Below, in pieces: positions 1-9,058 of a stretch of 64,000 nt of DNA. Where the stretch lies: assembly GCF_000422245.1 (NCBI RefSeq), contig NZ_ATHI01000003.1:1-64000 (forward strand), written 5' to 3'. Each line of letters starts with the position of its first letter. The first letter of the stretch is position 1. The notes under the pieces were generated by a model. The model did no database searches, was not told the DNA's origin, and saw only the letters and a list, made by a program, of their open reading frames with translations. A program made the position numbers and the translations under genes. The DNA is from Alkalidesulfovibrio alkalitolerans DSM 16529. GTDB taxonomy: Bacteria > Desulfobacterota > Desulfovibrionia > Desulfovibrionales > Desulfovibrionaceae.

Positions 1-213
1 GAGGCCTACTTCCTGCCGATCTTTTCGCTCGGCCGCGAGGCCGGAGCGCCCCAGGCCGCGAACATGGTCCTGCTCGGCGCGCTGTGCGCGGCCGACCGCC
101 TGCCCTTCGGCCTGTCGCGCCTGGCCGAGACCATCCGCACCAGCATGTCCCCGAAACTACACGATATAAACCTCAAGGCCATCGAATTGGGCGCGCGCGC
201 TTTGCGTCTGTAA
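1..213 (+). CDS. iorB: Indolepyruvate:ferredoxin oxidoreductase beta subunit, C-terminal end
   Basis: Reading frame 1 is open from the window edge to TAA at 211-213 and gives 70 residues. The stretch NMVLLGALCAADRLPFG, followed by a short helix and LKAIELGARAL, looks like the end of the gamma/beta (POR-gamma) domain of 2-oxoacid:acceptor oxidoreductases, best matching IorB. In that family the beta subunit works with the thiamine-diphosphate alpha subunit to oxidise arylpyruvates with ferredoxin. Only the 3' end is present, so the start and any upstream iorA cannot be seen. Assignment to IorB rather than another POR-gamma protein is inference. Confidence 0.6.
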   Translation, partial: EAYFLPIFSLGREAGAPQAANMVLLGALCAADRLPFGLSRLAETIRTSMSPKLHDINLKAIELGARALRL

Positions 214-870
214 TGGTTTCTACTTGGCACAGGATTCTGGAGGGACAGTGAGCGACCTGCTGTGTCATAGCGGGAGGCTCTTGCGGTTGGAGCGCTTGGT
301 TCGAGCATTGAGGAAGTGGAGTATAGACGCAGGCGGGACCTGGATTTGTCAGCGCGGGGAGAAAATCCTGGCAGGGCGCTTGTTTCCGGGCATTTGTGCT
401 GCTAGTGTGGGTGGGGCAACGGTGAGGACACGAAGGGGTACAAATCGGCCTGCGGGCGCGCGCTTCGACGAAAAATAGGCATTTATATCAATGCATTGGC
501 TGTCATCCGCCATGTGATGGCGCCGACTCTCATCTTCGGCACCATCTTTTTGCAAGGGCTCCGCGTAACATCGCGGAGCCCTACGCTTTTCTCGTACGGT
601 GATTTCCGCAAGAATACTGAAAATCGCTTTTTCTGCCAGGCAAACGACATTTCAGGGCAAAGCGGTAGGGCAAAAGTGAAATTGGCAAACAAACACGATC
701 TCAAATACGCGTCAAGCGACTTCATTTGTCGAGAATCACAACAAATAGAATGCCAGCTGTCGAATTTTCTGACAAATAATTATGCATAACCTATCAAAAA
801 AACGAGCAAACAACTTTGGAGCGCTAATTGCATATACAAACATAAATTTGTAAAACATAGAGGAGCTAAA
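214..870. other. Long intergenic region
   Basis: This 657-base stretch has no convincing gene. Short open frames on both strands have no good ribosome site and no recognisable protein. Base composition shifts from GC-rich to AT-rich toward the next gene. The only clear structure is the stem-loop at 555-582. A GGTTCGAGC word near 297 resembles a tRNA T-loop but has no matching arms. Confidence 0.5.
555..582 (+). terminator. Stem-loop, probable terminator
   Basis: An 11-bp perfect inverted repeat (AGGGCTCCGCG with its complement at 572-582) encloses a six-base loop, TAACAT. It is followed by ACGCTTTTCTC. It lies on the + strand between the iorB end and the next + strand gene, so it could end the upstream transcript. 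The T-run is short. Confidence 0.5.
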
Positions 871-2529
871 ATGTATAAATTTCTTGTAGCAATCGCATCA
901 CTTCTTATTTTTCCCATCAATGTTCATGCAATAGAAGTAAAAAACTATTATTCACTACACAATTTAGAATCTTTGTTTGTTGAAAATGGCACTGTTCAAA
1001 ATCTTTCTGTGTATGGACATCAAAACGCAATAAAAATATACGACAATAAGCTTGGAACGTGGGGTATTAATCCAGGAATTGTAATATCGACAGGCAATGC
1101 TTTCCATTACTATTCTGGACCAAATCAGAGTCCTGGAAATACAACAGTTTTTGGAACAGCTGGAAGCACATTAATTAGCACTGCTGTCAACGCACCCAGC
1201 TACGATGCTGCCGGATTTTCTTTTGATTTTGTTGCGAGCTCAGATTCTGTTAGTTTTAACTTTGTTTTTGGATCAGAAGAGTATCCAGAATTTAAAAACA
1301 GCATTTTCAATGACATGTTTGGTGTTTGGCTAACTGGTGCAGATGGACGCAAAAGACAAATTGCCCATGACAAGCTTGGCAATTTAATAAACGTTAATTC
1401 AGCGTTTATGGAATACTCAACAGGGACAGAACTTGATGGATGGACTGGAATTTTAAAGACCACTGCAAAAGTTACACCAGGAGGCAAATATAACATTGAA
1501 TTTGTTATCGCAGATGTTTCTGATTATGAATATGATAGCACTGCCTTTATAAGTAATTTCACTGGATCTGGAAAATACAAGGAGCCAGAAAAAACATACG
1601 CCTTCTTGTTTGGTCCCGACTATGGATACAATGGTAGCAAAAGAGACGCTGATGGCTTTTACCATGTAAATACTATATCGAAATTAATAGACGATGCATT
1701 TCCGCATGTTGAAACAATCAAAATTTCTACCCAAGGAGAAGGCCTCAGCATATATGACTTTGAAAATGCTTTCAAAAAATATGCTATTGAACCAGATGAC
1801 AAAATCTTGATTTACTATGTTGGACACGGATACACCGACACCCTGCAAAATGAGAATACATTGACTAAGGAGAATGAGAGACTACGACTTGATACGTACT
1901 ATGATCACCATAAGATTATCAGCGATGACCAGATGAATCGCTTAATATATGACTATTTTAGACACAATAGCGTAACCATGATTATCGATGCATGCTACTC
2001 TGGAGGATTTTGGGGAACCACAACACCACCACCAGGCGAAAGTGGTGACCTCGCTATACTTGGAAATGTTACCTTGCTAGCATCAGCACGAGAAGACGCT
2101 ACTGCTTTTTTTTCAAGTAAAAATGGGATGACATTGTTTTCATTCGCACTAGAAAATGCACTTACAAAAACTGGAGAATTTATAAATGCAGACACAAGGC
2201 AAACTGGAGTAGTGACAATTGACATGATTGCGGATTACATCAACAATTTCATAATAAACAAAAAATACCTTCAGCACATTGATCTTATCGGAGAAGAGGT
2301 TTCGTTTTTAGATTTCAATTCAGACATAAATTATTTTAGTATATATGATTTAGACACATATTCAATGGAAGCCGCACTTTTTCTTAGCGAAAAGGATGCT
2401 CATAAATTGATTTACTACCCTCATTTTGATTCATTTACGCAAAAAATTTCAGAAACACCTGAGCCATCTTCAATTATATTGATTCTTTTTGGCTCTGCAT
2501 ACATTCTGAAATTACGGCTTAAGATTTAG
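871..2529 (+). CDS. Secreted choice-of-anchor-L / caspase-like protein with PEP-CTERM tail
   Basis: A 552-residue protein with an N-terminal signal peptide (about residues 1-20, cleaved near VHA). Residues about 35-220 resemble the choice-of-anchor L domain (GIVISTG, then FVFGSEEYPEF and FNDMFGVWL). Residues about 240-470 look like a clan CD caspase-fold peptidase: YYVGHG holds the likely catalytic His319 and IIDACYSGG the likely Cys375. The C-terminus has TPEPSS, a hydrophobic segment and a basic end, which is a PEP-CTERM sorting signal. AGGAG precedes the ATG. The gene is strikingly AT-rich against its GC-rich neighbours, which suggests recent transfer. Substrate and role are unknown. Confidence 0.75.
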   Translation: MYKFLVAIASLLIFPINVHAIEVKNYYSLHNLESLFVENGTVQNLSVYGHQNAIKIYDNKLGTWGINPGIVISTGNAFHYYSGPNQSPGNTTVFGTAGSTLISTAVNAPSYDAAGFSFDFVASSDSVSFNFVFGSEEYPEFKNSIFNDMFGVWLTGADGRKRQIAHDKLGNLINVNSAFMEYSTGTELDGWTGILKTTAKVTPGGKYNIEFVIADVSDYEYDSTAFISNFTGSGKYKEPEKTYAFLFGPDYGYNGSKRDADGFYHVNTISKLIDDAFPHVETIKISTQGEGLSIYDFENAFKKYAIEPDDKILIYYVGHGYTDTLQNENTLTKENERLRLDTYYDHHKIISDDQMNRLIYDYFRHNSVTMIIDACYSGGFWGTTTPPPGESGDLAILGNVTLLASAREDATAFFSSKNGMTLFSFALENALTKTGEFINADTRQTGVVTIDMIADYINNFIINKKYLQHIDLIGEEVSFLDFNSDINYFSIYDLDTYSMEAALFLSEKDAHKLIYYPHFDSFTQKISETPEPSSIILILFGSAYILKLRLKI

Positions 2530-2760
2530 CGCTCCAGCATAGATTTTGTGTCGACGTTATCAATGCAAAGGATTGCACTTCCAAACTCGGAGTTTTTCAA
2601 CATGGATTGAAAGAACATTTTTTGGTGCTGCGTTTCGTTCTTTTCTTCCCCTTTCATTCTTTGTCTTGGCCGGACAAGGAGTTGAGCGCCTTCCTGAAAC
2701 ATTGAGCGGAGGACGGACGTTCAATGGACATCCGTGAAAAAAAACGTATATGGTTTCATA

Positions 2761-3204
2761 ATGGACAGAACAATTTGCGTGGTCGATGACGACCAAGTCG
2801 TGACTACTTATCTTTCACACTTGTTGCGGAAGGAGTACGAAGTACTTGCGTTCAACGACCCCGAGGAGTTTCTTCGCCATTGCGATGAAGCCCAGTGCTG
2901 CGCCGTAGTCATCACGGACTACGATATGCCGACCATGAGTGGCGTGGAGATGCTCCGACGCGCCTCGGCCAAGGCGGATGTCAGGCACAAGATCCTCATG
3001 ACCGGCTACCGCGATCTCAATATCGCCGTGCAGGCAATCAACGAGGCGCAGGTTGACTATATCCTGCTCAAGCCCTTCGACGAGGCGGGTCTGCTGGACA
3101 CCCTCACCAATCTCATGAAGCCTCCGAAGACTCCGAATGTCAAGTCGGGCCTTTTGAGCCGCGATGAGATAGAGGCTTTGACCGGCGGTCTTCGCAAGCA
3201 ATAA
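2761..3204 (+). CDS. Single-domain response regulator
   Basis: A 147-residue receiver-domain protein. It starts DRTICVVDDDQ with the acidic pair, has the phospho-acceptor Asp in ITDYDMP, the switch Thr in LMTGYRD and the conserved Lys in LLKPFD. No output domain follows; the last about 30 residues (KSGLLSRDEIEAL) are a short tail. The ATG at 2761 is chosen because the receiver fold begins there; an in-frame GTG at 2734 would add nine residues, and neither has an ideally spaced ribosome site. It probably relays a signal to another protein. The partner kinase is not in the window. Confidence 0.8.
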   Translation: MDRTICVVDDDQVVTTYLSHLLRKEYEVLAFNDPEEFLRHCDEAQCCAVVITDYDMPTMSGVEMLRRASAKADVRHKILMTGYRDLNIAVQAINEAQVDYILLKPFDEAGLLDTLTNLMKPPKTPNVKSGLLSRDEIEALTGGLRKQ

Positions 3205-3254
3205 GTCAGCGGGATGCCTGAGCCGCCGCGTGTCGCCGTCTTTTGGCCTCGGGT

Positions 3255-3290
3255 ATTGGCCGTCCGCGGCAGGCGGGTCTTACGGCCAAT
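3255..3290. terminator. Inverted repeat between convergent genes
   Basis: ATTGGCCGT at 3255-3263 pairs with ACGGCCAAT at 3282-3290, and the loop can form further GC pairs. It sits where the response-regulator transcript meets the end of the minus-strand operon and overlaps the dehydratase stop codon. There is no clear T-run on either side, so a terminator role is tentative. Confidence 0.3.
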
Positions 3291-4362
3291 AGCGCTGATC
3301 CGGATGACCCGGGAAAGTGCCCTTTCTGAGCAACCCATTACTCCTGAGAAACGTGACGAGAGCATCGACGGAAAGAGGCTCCTCGTTAGCGGAATGATAC
3401 GTCTTGTCCACCTTGTCGGAGATGAGATTTTCATAGGAATAGTTGATCTGCCGATACATTGAGCGGAAAGCCGGCAGTACAGCGAAGTACTTGTCTAATT
3501 CCACTGTCCGCCCCACTTCCTCGTCGCTCATGAGTTCTTCGTACAGTTTCTCGCCGGGCTTCGCTCCGATCATGGCGATCTGGATGTCTGCCGGATCGTA
3601 GCCGAACGTCGGAGCAAGAACCGAGATCATGGCCTGAGCCAGATCCTTGATGCGGATGACGGGCATCTTGGTGACGAAGACTTCTCCCCCGCAGGCGATG
3701 ATCGCGGAGTCGATGACGAGGCGCACGGCCTCCTCGATGCTCATGATGAAGCGCGTCATTCTATCGTCGGTGAGCGTCACCGGCCCGCCTTTTTCGATCT
3801 GCTTCTGGAAGATTGGGATGACGGAACCCCTGGATCCAAGGACGTTGCCGAAACGTGTGGATGTGAAAATGGTGTTGTGGCCGGCCCTCATGGTGGAGTT
3901 CGCGGCTGTCATGAGCCGTTCGCCCATGAGCTTGGACGTTCCCATGACGTTGGTGGGGTTCACAGCCTTGTCCGAGCTGGTGAAAATGACTCGCCCGACG
4001 TTGCATCTTTGTGCAGCGTCTATGACGTTGCGTACGCCGTTGATGTTTGTCTGAACAGCCTCAAGGGGAGAACGCTCGCAAAGAACAACATGCTTGTAGG
4101 CAGCAAGATTGAAAACTATGTCGATATCGCGAAATACCTTGGCCATCTTATCCGCATCGCGGACGTCCGCCAGAAAGAAGGATGCTTGCTGGTGCATCGA
4201 AAATTGCTGTTCCATGAAGAACAGTTCGCTTTCGTTGTTGTCAAGGCAGACAAGTTCCGCAGGCCGGTAAACCTCAAGCATCTGGCGCACGAGTTCGCTG
4301 CCGACCGTTCCGCAGGCCCCGGTGACGGCGATTCTCTTGTCTTGAAAAAAGGATGCGTTCAT
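3280..4362 (-). CDS. UDP-sugar 4,6-dehydratase, CapD/PglF type, soluble form
   Basis: A 360-residue nucleotide-sugar dehydratase. The N-terminus has the NAD-binding GACGTVGSE motif, followed by SSDKAVNPTNVMGTSK. In this motif Met takes the place of the usual Tyr, which is typical of the retaining PglF/WbpM subgroup rather than PseB. The membrane N-terminal region of those long enzymes is absent. The expected reaction is UDP-GlcNAc to a 4-keto-6-deoxy sugar, a first step toward bacillosamine- or legionaminate-like sugars. It is the last gene of the minus-strand locus. No aminotransferase partner is visible. The ATG at 4362 gives the usual start of the fold. Confidence 0.8.
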   Translation of the reverse strand: MNASFFQDKRIAVTGACGTVGSELVRQMLEVYRPAELVCLDNNESELFFMEQQFSMHQQASFFLADVRDADKMAKVFRDIDIVFNLAAYKHVVLCERSPLEAVQTNINGVRNVIDAAQRCNVGRVIFTSSDKAVNPTNVMGTSKLMGERLMTAANSTMRAGHNTIFTSTRFGNVLGSRGSVIPIFQKQIEKGGPVTLTDDRMTRFIMSIEEAVRLVIDSAIIACGGEVFVTKMPVIRIKDLAQAMISVLAPTFGYDPADIQIAMIGAKPGEKLYEELMSDEEVGRTVELDKYFAVLPAFRSMYRQINYSYENLISDKVDKTYHSANEEPLSVDALVTFLRSNGLLRKGTFPGHPDQRYWP

Positions 4363-4390
4363 CGCATGACCCCCATGATGGCTTTGCGCT

Positions 4391-5791
4391 TCATACCGAC
4401 GCGGCGCGAACCCCGCCTTCTGAATCCTGGGCGCGGATCCGCACAGCGCGCGGCACGTTTGGCATCCCGGATACGCCGAGGCTGCCGAACCGCCCGGAAG
4501 CATTCGCGTACAGCGCGATCAAGGCTCGCACCTCTGCTTCCTCCAGGCCGGGAAACTTTTGTTTTTTGTACGCCTCAAGCCGATCTTGACGTCCCATCAG
4601 TCGTGAGACGGCGTGCAGTATGCGTTGGTAACTGCTTCGCGAATGCCACCGAAGCCGCTGACCGACGCGCCAGGAGGAGGGCCCGGCGTCGCGCGCCGCG
4701 CGCCAGAGGGCGGAAACGAGAATTTCACAGGAATACTTCCCCTGGTAGCCGCTGACGTAATGCTCAAGCAGCGGTTCTCCCCCCGCAAAAGTGTCTGCAC
4801 CCTGTACCGCCACGGCAACCGCAGTTTTGAGTTGGTCGAGCGTGAACGCGCTTTCGCTGACCAGGGCGGGTAAAGCGGGCTCGAAATCCTCGGAAACCCT
4901 GGGTCTGTAGGCCACGGCCCGTCTTCCGAGAGCGGCCATCTCGACTGCGGTGGTGCAGCTGTTGTGGACGAGGGCGGAGCAGGCCATCAGCCACGGGACG
5001 ACGTTTCCCTCATGCACCACGGTTACATTCCTGACGCCTTCGACGATCTCGCGCCAGCGATCATGGTTTTCCGAAGGGTGCGGCCTGAGGACGATCGTCC
5101 TGTCTGGAAAAAGGGCCGCCAAGGCGGGCACCGCCTCGGCGAATGCCTCGAAACAGCCCTTGATGTGATCGAGCATTCCAGTGAGAAACCGTTCGTGTTC
5201 CGGTCCGGTAATACGCCCGTGACCCCGCATCATTTTTTCCAGAAAGAAGCTCTCCCCAAGAAAGTTATTATAGAATCCGAAGTTCGTGTTCACCAAGATG
5301 AAATCGCCGAAACGGGAACGGAGCTCACGCACACGGTCCGCAAATACCGCATTGAAGGGTTCTCGCAGAATGTCGAAGCGAGGGTTGCCTGCACGCACGA
5401 TCTTCGTGGCGAACCGTGGATGGGCTTCGGTAATGATGTTCGAATGCTCGTCGCCCCAAGCGCAGAAGAACGTCAGCCGGTCGAGCAGTTCGGCAGAGAC
5501 CCGGTCGCGCACGTAGACTGAGGGGTCCAGGGTCACTAATCCCTCTTCGCACCAGGAGACGACCTTGTGGCCAGCCGCACAAAGCTGCTCGACCGCCTCC
5601 AGACGCGTCGGTGCAATCCCTTTTTCCAGGTAGAATCCAGGCCGCGCCAAGGGCATATGGGCCATGAGTTCCATCTGTCCGCCAAGCACGACCTCAAAGC
5701 CGGCCTCGGCCGCGAAACACGCGAGCAGCGTCTTGGCGTCGAATTCCCGGACTTTGGTTTCCACTGGAATATAGAGGCACGGGCTTGCCAT
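4391..5791 (-). CDS. Surface carbohydrate biosynthesis protein
   Basis: A 466-residue protein resembling the surface-carbohydrate biosynthesis family that begins with a PVETKVREFDAK-type motif. It has a GT-B-like layout: a conserved N-terminal half, then RPHPSE near the centre and HNSCTTAVEMAALGRRAVAYRP in the C-terminal half, as in capsule and CDP-glycerol-type transferases. Exact donor and acceptor cannot be read from sequence. Its ATG shares one base with the stop of the upstream neuC-like gene, so the two are translationally coupled. Confidence 0.65.
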   Translation of the reverse strand: MASPCLYIPVETKVREFDAKTLLACFAAEAGFEVVLGGQMELMAHMPLARPGFYLEKGIAPTRLEAVEQLCAAGHKVVSWCEEGLVTLDPSVYVRDRVSAELLDRLTFFCAWGDEHSNIITEAHPRFATKIVRAGNPRFDILREPFNAVFADRVRELRSRFGDFILVNTNFGFYNNFLGESFFLEKMMRGHGRITGPEHERFLTGMLDHIKGCFEAFAEAVPALAALFPDRTIVLRPHPSENHDRWREIVEGVRNVTVVHEGNVVPWLMACSALVHNSCTTAVEMAALGRRAVAYRPRVSEDFEPALPALVSESAFTLDQLKTAVAVAVQGADTFAGGEPLLEHYVSGYQGKYSCEILVSALWRAARDAGPSSWRVGQRLRWHSRSSYQRILHAVSRLMGRQDRLEAYKKQKFPGLEEAEVRALIALYANASGRFGSLGVSGMPNVPRAVRIRAQDSEGGVRAASV

Positions 5792-6945
5792 CAGTATGTG
5801 ATCCGTTTTTGAATGGTGAACGAAAAATCCTTGACGATCTCGACGACCCTGCTGCCTGCCTTGCCGTCGCCATAAATCAGATCCGGCTCGTAGCGGCCGT
5901 GCACCACTTGTCGTCTGACCGCATCGACGATGGCCGCGCGGTCGTAACCGACGTCTATCACGTTGTGGCCGCGCTCGCGCCCGCCCTGCCGGATGCCGAT
6001 ATTGACTGCGGGTACACCGAGAAAGGCGGATTCGCGTATGCCCGACGACGAGTTACCGACGATGCAGGCCGCGTTGTTCAAAAGCGGACCGTAGTGCTCG
6101 ATGGCCAGCCCCTTGAAGAAATGGATGTAGTCTGGCCGCTTGTTTTCCCGGAATTCGCGGATTCCTTTGGAGATGCCGTCCGATCCGGCGTCCATGTTCG
6201 GCCAGATCCAGATGGTGGGCATTCTCAATTCCTCGATGGCGGCGACGGTCTGCCTGATATTGTTCAGGTTCTGGGCGTACTCCGTGGTCACCGGATGCTG
6301 GATGGCCAAGAGATAGTCACCGCTGAGATCGACCACCTCGCCCACGCCCGTGGTCAACTGCAACTCTTTCATCGGACTGATGTCGGTCAGGTCCAACTGG
6401 CAGAGCGCATCGAGGCTTGTCGCGCCGACGGGGAAGATCGTTTCCGGTTCCTCTCCCATCCGCGCTATGCGCTTGGCTGCGTCGCTCGTCGCAGGGAAAT
6501 GCACATGCGCCAGCTTGGTGATCGCGTGCCGGATGGATTCGTCGATGGAGCCCGAGACCTCGCCACCCTCGATGTGCGCCACAGGGATGTTCATGTAGGC
6601 GGCAGTCATGGCGGCAGGGAGGCACTCGAAACGGTCCGCGAGCACCACCACGACGTCCGGCTTGAGATTGTCGAAGGCGGTTGAGAATTCGGAGACCGCC
6701 ACTCCGGCCGACTTGGCCATGGTCACGGGCGTCTCTCCTTCCACGAGAAAATGAACCATGCGATCTATCCGTATCCCCTGTTGGCGCATGGCGTCGGCAA
6801 TGGCTCCATATTTCGAAAGCAGCGCGCCGCCGCCTACGACGATCTGGGGTTCGAGTTCGGGATGGTTCGCCATCGCCTTGATGATCGAACTCATCTTGGC
6901 GTAATTTCCGCGTGATGTAATTATAAGGCAGATTTTGCGCCTCAT
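5791..6945 (-). CDS. neuC: UDP-GlcNAc 2-epimerase (hydrolysing), NeuC/LegG family
   Basis: A 384-residue GT-B-fold hydrolysing epimerase. Family features are ITSRGNYAKM at the N-terminus, LADRFECL, HIEGGEVSGSIDESIRHAITKLAHVHFP and VGNSSSGIRES. The family makes ManNAc (or a 6-deoxy diamino analogue) and UDP from a UDP-sugar, feeding NeuB. The start at 6945 has a good GGAGAAG ribosome site and overlaps the stop of the upstream neuB by four bases (ATGA). Whether the substrate is UDP-GlcNAc or a modified sugar cannot be told from sequence. Confidence 0.82.
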   Translation of the reverse strand: MRRKICLIITSRGNYAKMSSIIKAMANHPELEPQIVVGGGALLSKYGAIADAMRQQGIRIDRMVHFLVEGETPVTMAKSAGVAVSEFSTAFDNLKPDVVVVLADRFECLPAAMTAAYMNIPVAHIEGGEVSGSIDESIRHAITKLAHVHFPATSDAAKRIARMGEEPETIFPVGATSLDALCQLDLTDISPMKELQLTTGVGEVVDLSGDYLLAIQHPVTTEYAQNLNNIRQTVAAIEELRMPTIWIWPNMDAGSDGISKGIREFRENKRPDYIHFFKGLAIEHYGPLLNNAACIVGNSSSGIRESAFLGVPAVNIGIRQGGRERGHNVIDVGYDRAAIVDAVRRQVVHGRYEPDLIYGDGKAGSRVVEIVKDFSFTIQKRITY

Positions 6946-7988
6946 GAAAGCTTCTCCATGCAAATGATCGAATCCTTGGGTATATCCTCGCGGGCGCTCC
7001 GCCCGAGCACCTCACCGATCTTGCACGGTTCGATCCCGGTTCCGGGCCTCTTTGCGGCCAGCATCGTCTCGTCGATGACCTCGCCGATGCAAATGTCTCT
7101 CGCCGCCACCAAGCTCTTGCGAGCCCACACCGCCCCTTCCCGTTCCGAGGCGGTCATGGTTTTCTCTCCAGATCCGAGACCGGCTTCGATCTCCCTTATC
7201 TGTGCGACCATGAGGTGCAGGTCGTCCACGCCGCAGGAGACTTTCCAGTCCTGGGCATCGGGTACGTCGTAGTCGAGTGTGATGTGTTTCTCGATCACCC
7301 GCGCTCCGAGAGCCGCGGCAGCCAGCGGAAAATGAAAGCCCCTCGTGTGATCCGAGTATCCGCTGACCACATCGAAGTTGTCGCGGATGCTCTGGATTGC
7401 GCGTAGGTTGACCTCTCCGGGCGCAACGGGGTAGCGCGTGACGCAATGGAGCACCGCGATTTCCCTGTTGCCGGTTGCGGCCATGGCTCGAAGAGCCTCC
7501 CCCACCTGGTCCATGGAGTACATGCCGGTGGAAAGGATGACCGGCTTGCCCTTGGAGGCCACTTCGGCGAGAAAGCCCCAGTTTCCGACCTCGCCCGAAC
7601 CTATCTTGTAGGCAGGCACGTCCAACTTGGCGAGATAGCCCAGGCTCGGCCTGTCATGGGCTGTGGCGAAAAAGGTGATGCCTCGCGCGTCACAATAAGC
7701 CTTGATCTCAGCGAACGCTTCGTAGGGAAGCTCGCGCTTGGAAAGGCGGTTTCTCCACTCTTCGCTTGCTCCAGAAACCAACTCCTCGGTTTTGAATATC
7801 TGGAACTTGACTGCATCGGCCTTGGCGTCAACGGCAAGATCGACCAGCCGCTTGGCCTTCTCCAGGCTGCCAAAATGGGCCACACCCGCTTCGGCGATAA
7901 TGTACGTCGGCTCATCCTGCCCAACAGCTCTTCCGGCAATTGAGAAACGCTGGGCGAACGAAAATTTATGCATCGCGCAGGCCTTCAT
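6942..7988 (-). CDS. neuB: NeuB-family nonulosonate synthase 1
   Basis: A 348-residue TIM-barrel NeuB domain followed by a SAF (antifreeze-like) domain from about residue 285. Seen motifs: IIAEAGVAHFG, DAVKFQIFKTEEL, FFATAHD, YKIGSGE, ILSTGM, GYSDHTRG, EKHITLD. The family condenses phosphoenolpyruvate with ManNAc-like sugars to give sialic-acid-like nonulosonates. The usual GPDH..S stretch after the EKH motif is replaced by VPDAQDWKVS, so the acceptor may differ from plain ManNAc. ATGA overlaps link it to both neighbours. Confidence 0.82.
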   Translation of the reverse strand: MKACAMHKFSFAQRFSIAGRAVGQDEPTYIIAEAGVAHFGSLEKAKRLVDLAVDAKADAVKFQIFKTEELVSGASEEWRNRLSKRELPYEAFAEIKAYCDARGITFFATAHDRPSLGYLAKLDVPAYKIGSGEVGNWGFLAEVASKGKPVILSTGMYSMDQVGEALRAMAATGNREIAVLHCVTRYPVAPGEVNLRAIQSIRDNFDVVSGYSDHTRGFHFPLAAAALGARVIEKHITLDYDVPDAQDWKVSCGVDDLHLMVAQIREIEAGLGSGEKTMTASEREGAVWARKSLVAARDICIGEVIDETMLAAKRPGTGIEPCKIGEVLGRSAREDIPKDSIICMEKLS

Positions 7989-9058
7989 GGTTTCGGCTTC
8001 CTGTTCAAGGTCATCATTTTGTAGCCCAATCCGACGTTCTCCAAAAAGTCCTCGGCCTGTGCCCGCAAAGGGCCAGAGAACAGCTGTTTCAAGGGACCCG
8101 CGCCTTCTTCCCCCTTGAGATATGGATCCCGGCCCTCGATATGGTTGATGACTGCATCTATGTCAGGCTGATGGAAGGAGATGGCCAGCGGTTCGAAGCC
8201 AGCCATGCGCATCGCGAGCCGTATGGAAGTCGGCGTGAAGTTGTGCGGATGGTTGCGCCCGTCGAAGGTGGCGGCCTTTTCCCGCAGCACCCGACAGGCG
8301 AGGCTTGAACCGTTGGGGCAAAACGTCACGAACACACCGCCGGGTTTAAGAATGCGATATATCTCCCGCAGCACGGGCAGCGGCTGTTTGAGATGCTCGA
8401 TCACCCCCCACAGGGTCACTGCATCGAAGCTGGCTTCCGCAAAGCCGCATTCTTCAAGCAACGCTTTCCGCACGTCAAGCTTCAACGTGTTCACGGCATA
8501 ATCCACGGCGCGCTCGTTCAACTCCACGCCCATGGTCCTCCACCCGCGTTCCCGGGCTGTATCCAAGAAAATCCCCACGGAACAGCCCACGTCGAGCACT
8601 GCGAAAGGAGCTCCGCTTCCGGTCTCCAAGGCCGCCTCGATGGCGTCCATGCCCCGCTGATACTTGGCGCGATCATACTGCTGGTTGGCGTTGGACAGGA
8701 GTACATCCATCCAGATGTCGCTGGCGGTTCGTCCTCCCTTGCCGGTTCCCGCTCCCCTGTAAGCCGCCATGAGCGCTTCATGGTTTATTTGCGGATCGGC
8801 ATAGATATGGCGGCATTCAGGATTTCTGCAATCCTTGAAAACGAAGCCTTGTTTACGGAAGAGCACTTCATGCTCTGAAGCGTCGCAGATGGGGCAGGCG
8901 GCCACGGGCTCGGCAAATTCGGGCCGAATGGCTCCGTCATCGCCGACGAGCCGCTTAATTTCGGCGTTATGGGCGGCGAAAAACTCGTCCCGCCTGGTAG
9001 CCCGCACGAACTCGTACGTATCCTCAACGTTGTTAATTGTGATGGCGGCCTTTCTCAT
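7985..9058 (-). CDS. Zinc-binding class I SAM methyltransferase
   Basis: A 357-residue protein. After an N-terminal segment, CPICD ... CRNPECRH forms a zinc-knuckle pair (about residues 55-85). A class I methyltransferase domain follows: VLDVGCSVGIFLD binds SAM, and WGVIEHLKQP ... LKPGG are typical of the Methyltransf_23/11 group. It lies between neuB and neuA with ATGA overlaps on both sides, so it probably methylates the nonulosonate or its carrier glycan. The substrate is inferred from context only. Confidence 0.72.
   Translation of the reverse strand: MRKAAITINNVEDTYEFVRATRRDEFFAAHNAEIKRLVGDDGAIRPEFAEPVAACPICDASEHEVLFRKQGFVFKDCRNPECRHIYADPQINHEALMAAYRGAGTGKGGRTASDIWMDVLLSNANQQYDRAKYQRGMDAIEAALETGSGAPFAVLDVGCSVGIFLDTARERGWRTMGVELNERAVDYAVNTLKLDVRKALLEECGFAEASFDAVTLWGVIEHLKQPLPVLREIYRILKPGGVFVTFCPNGSSLACRVLREKAATFDGRNHPHNFTPTSIRLAMRMAGFEPLAISFHQPDIDAVINHIEGRDPYLKGEEGAGPLKQLFSGPLRAQAEDFLENVGLGYKMMTLNRKPKP

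Noticed and set aside
297-310. tRNA T-loop-like GGTTCGAGC
   Set aside because: No acceptor, D or anticodon arms around it.
224-478. 84-residue open frame downstream of iorB
   Set aside because: No ribosome site, composition typical of a shadow frame, no recognisable motif.
2546-2737. Short open frame before the response regulator
   Set aside because: No ribosome site and unlikely composition; treated as intergenic.
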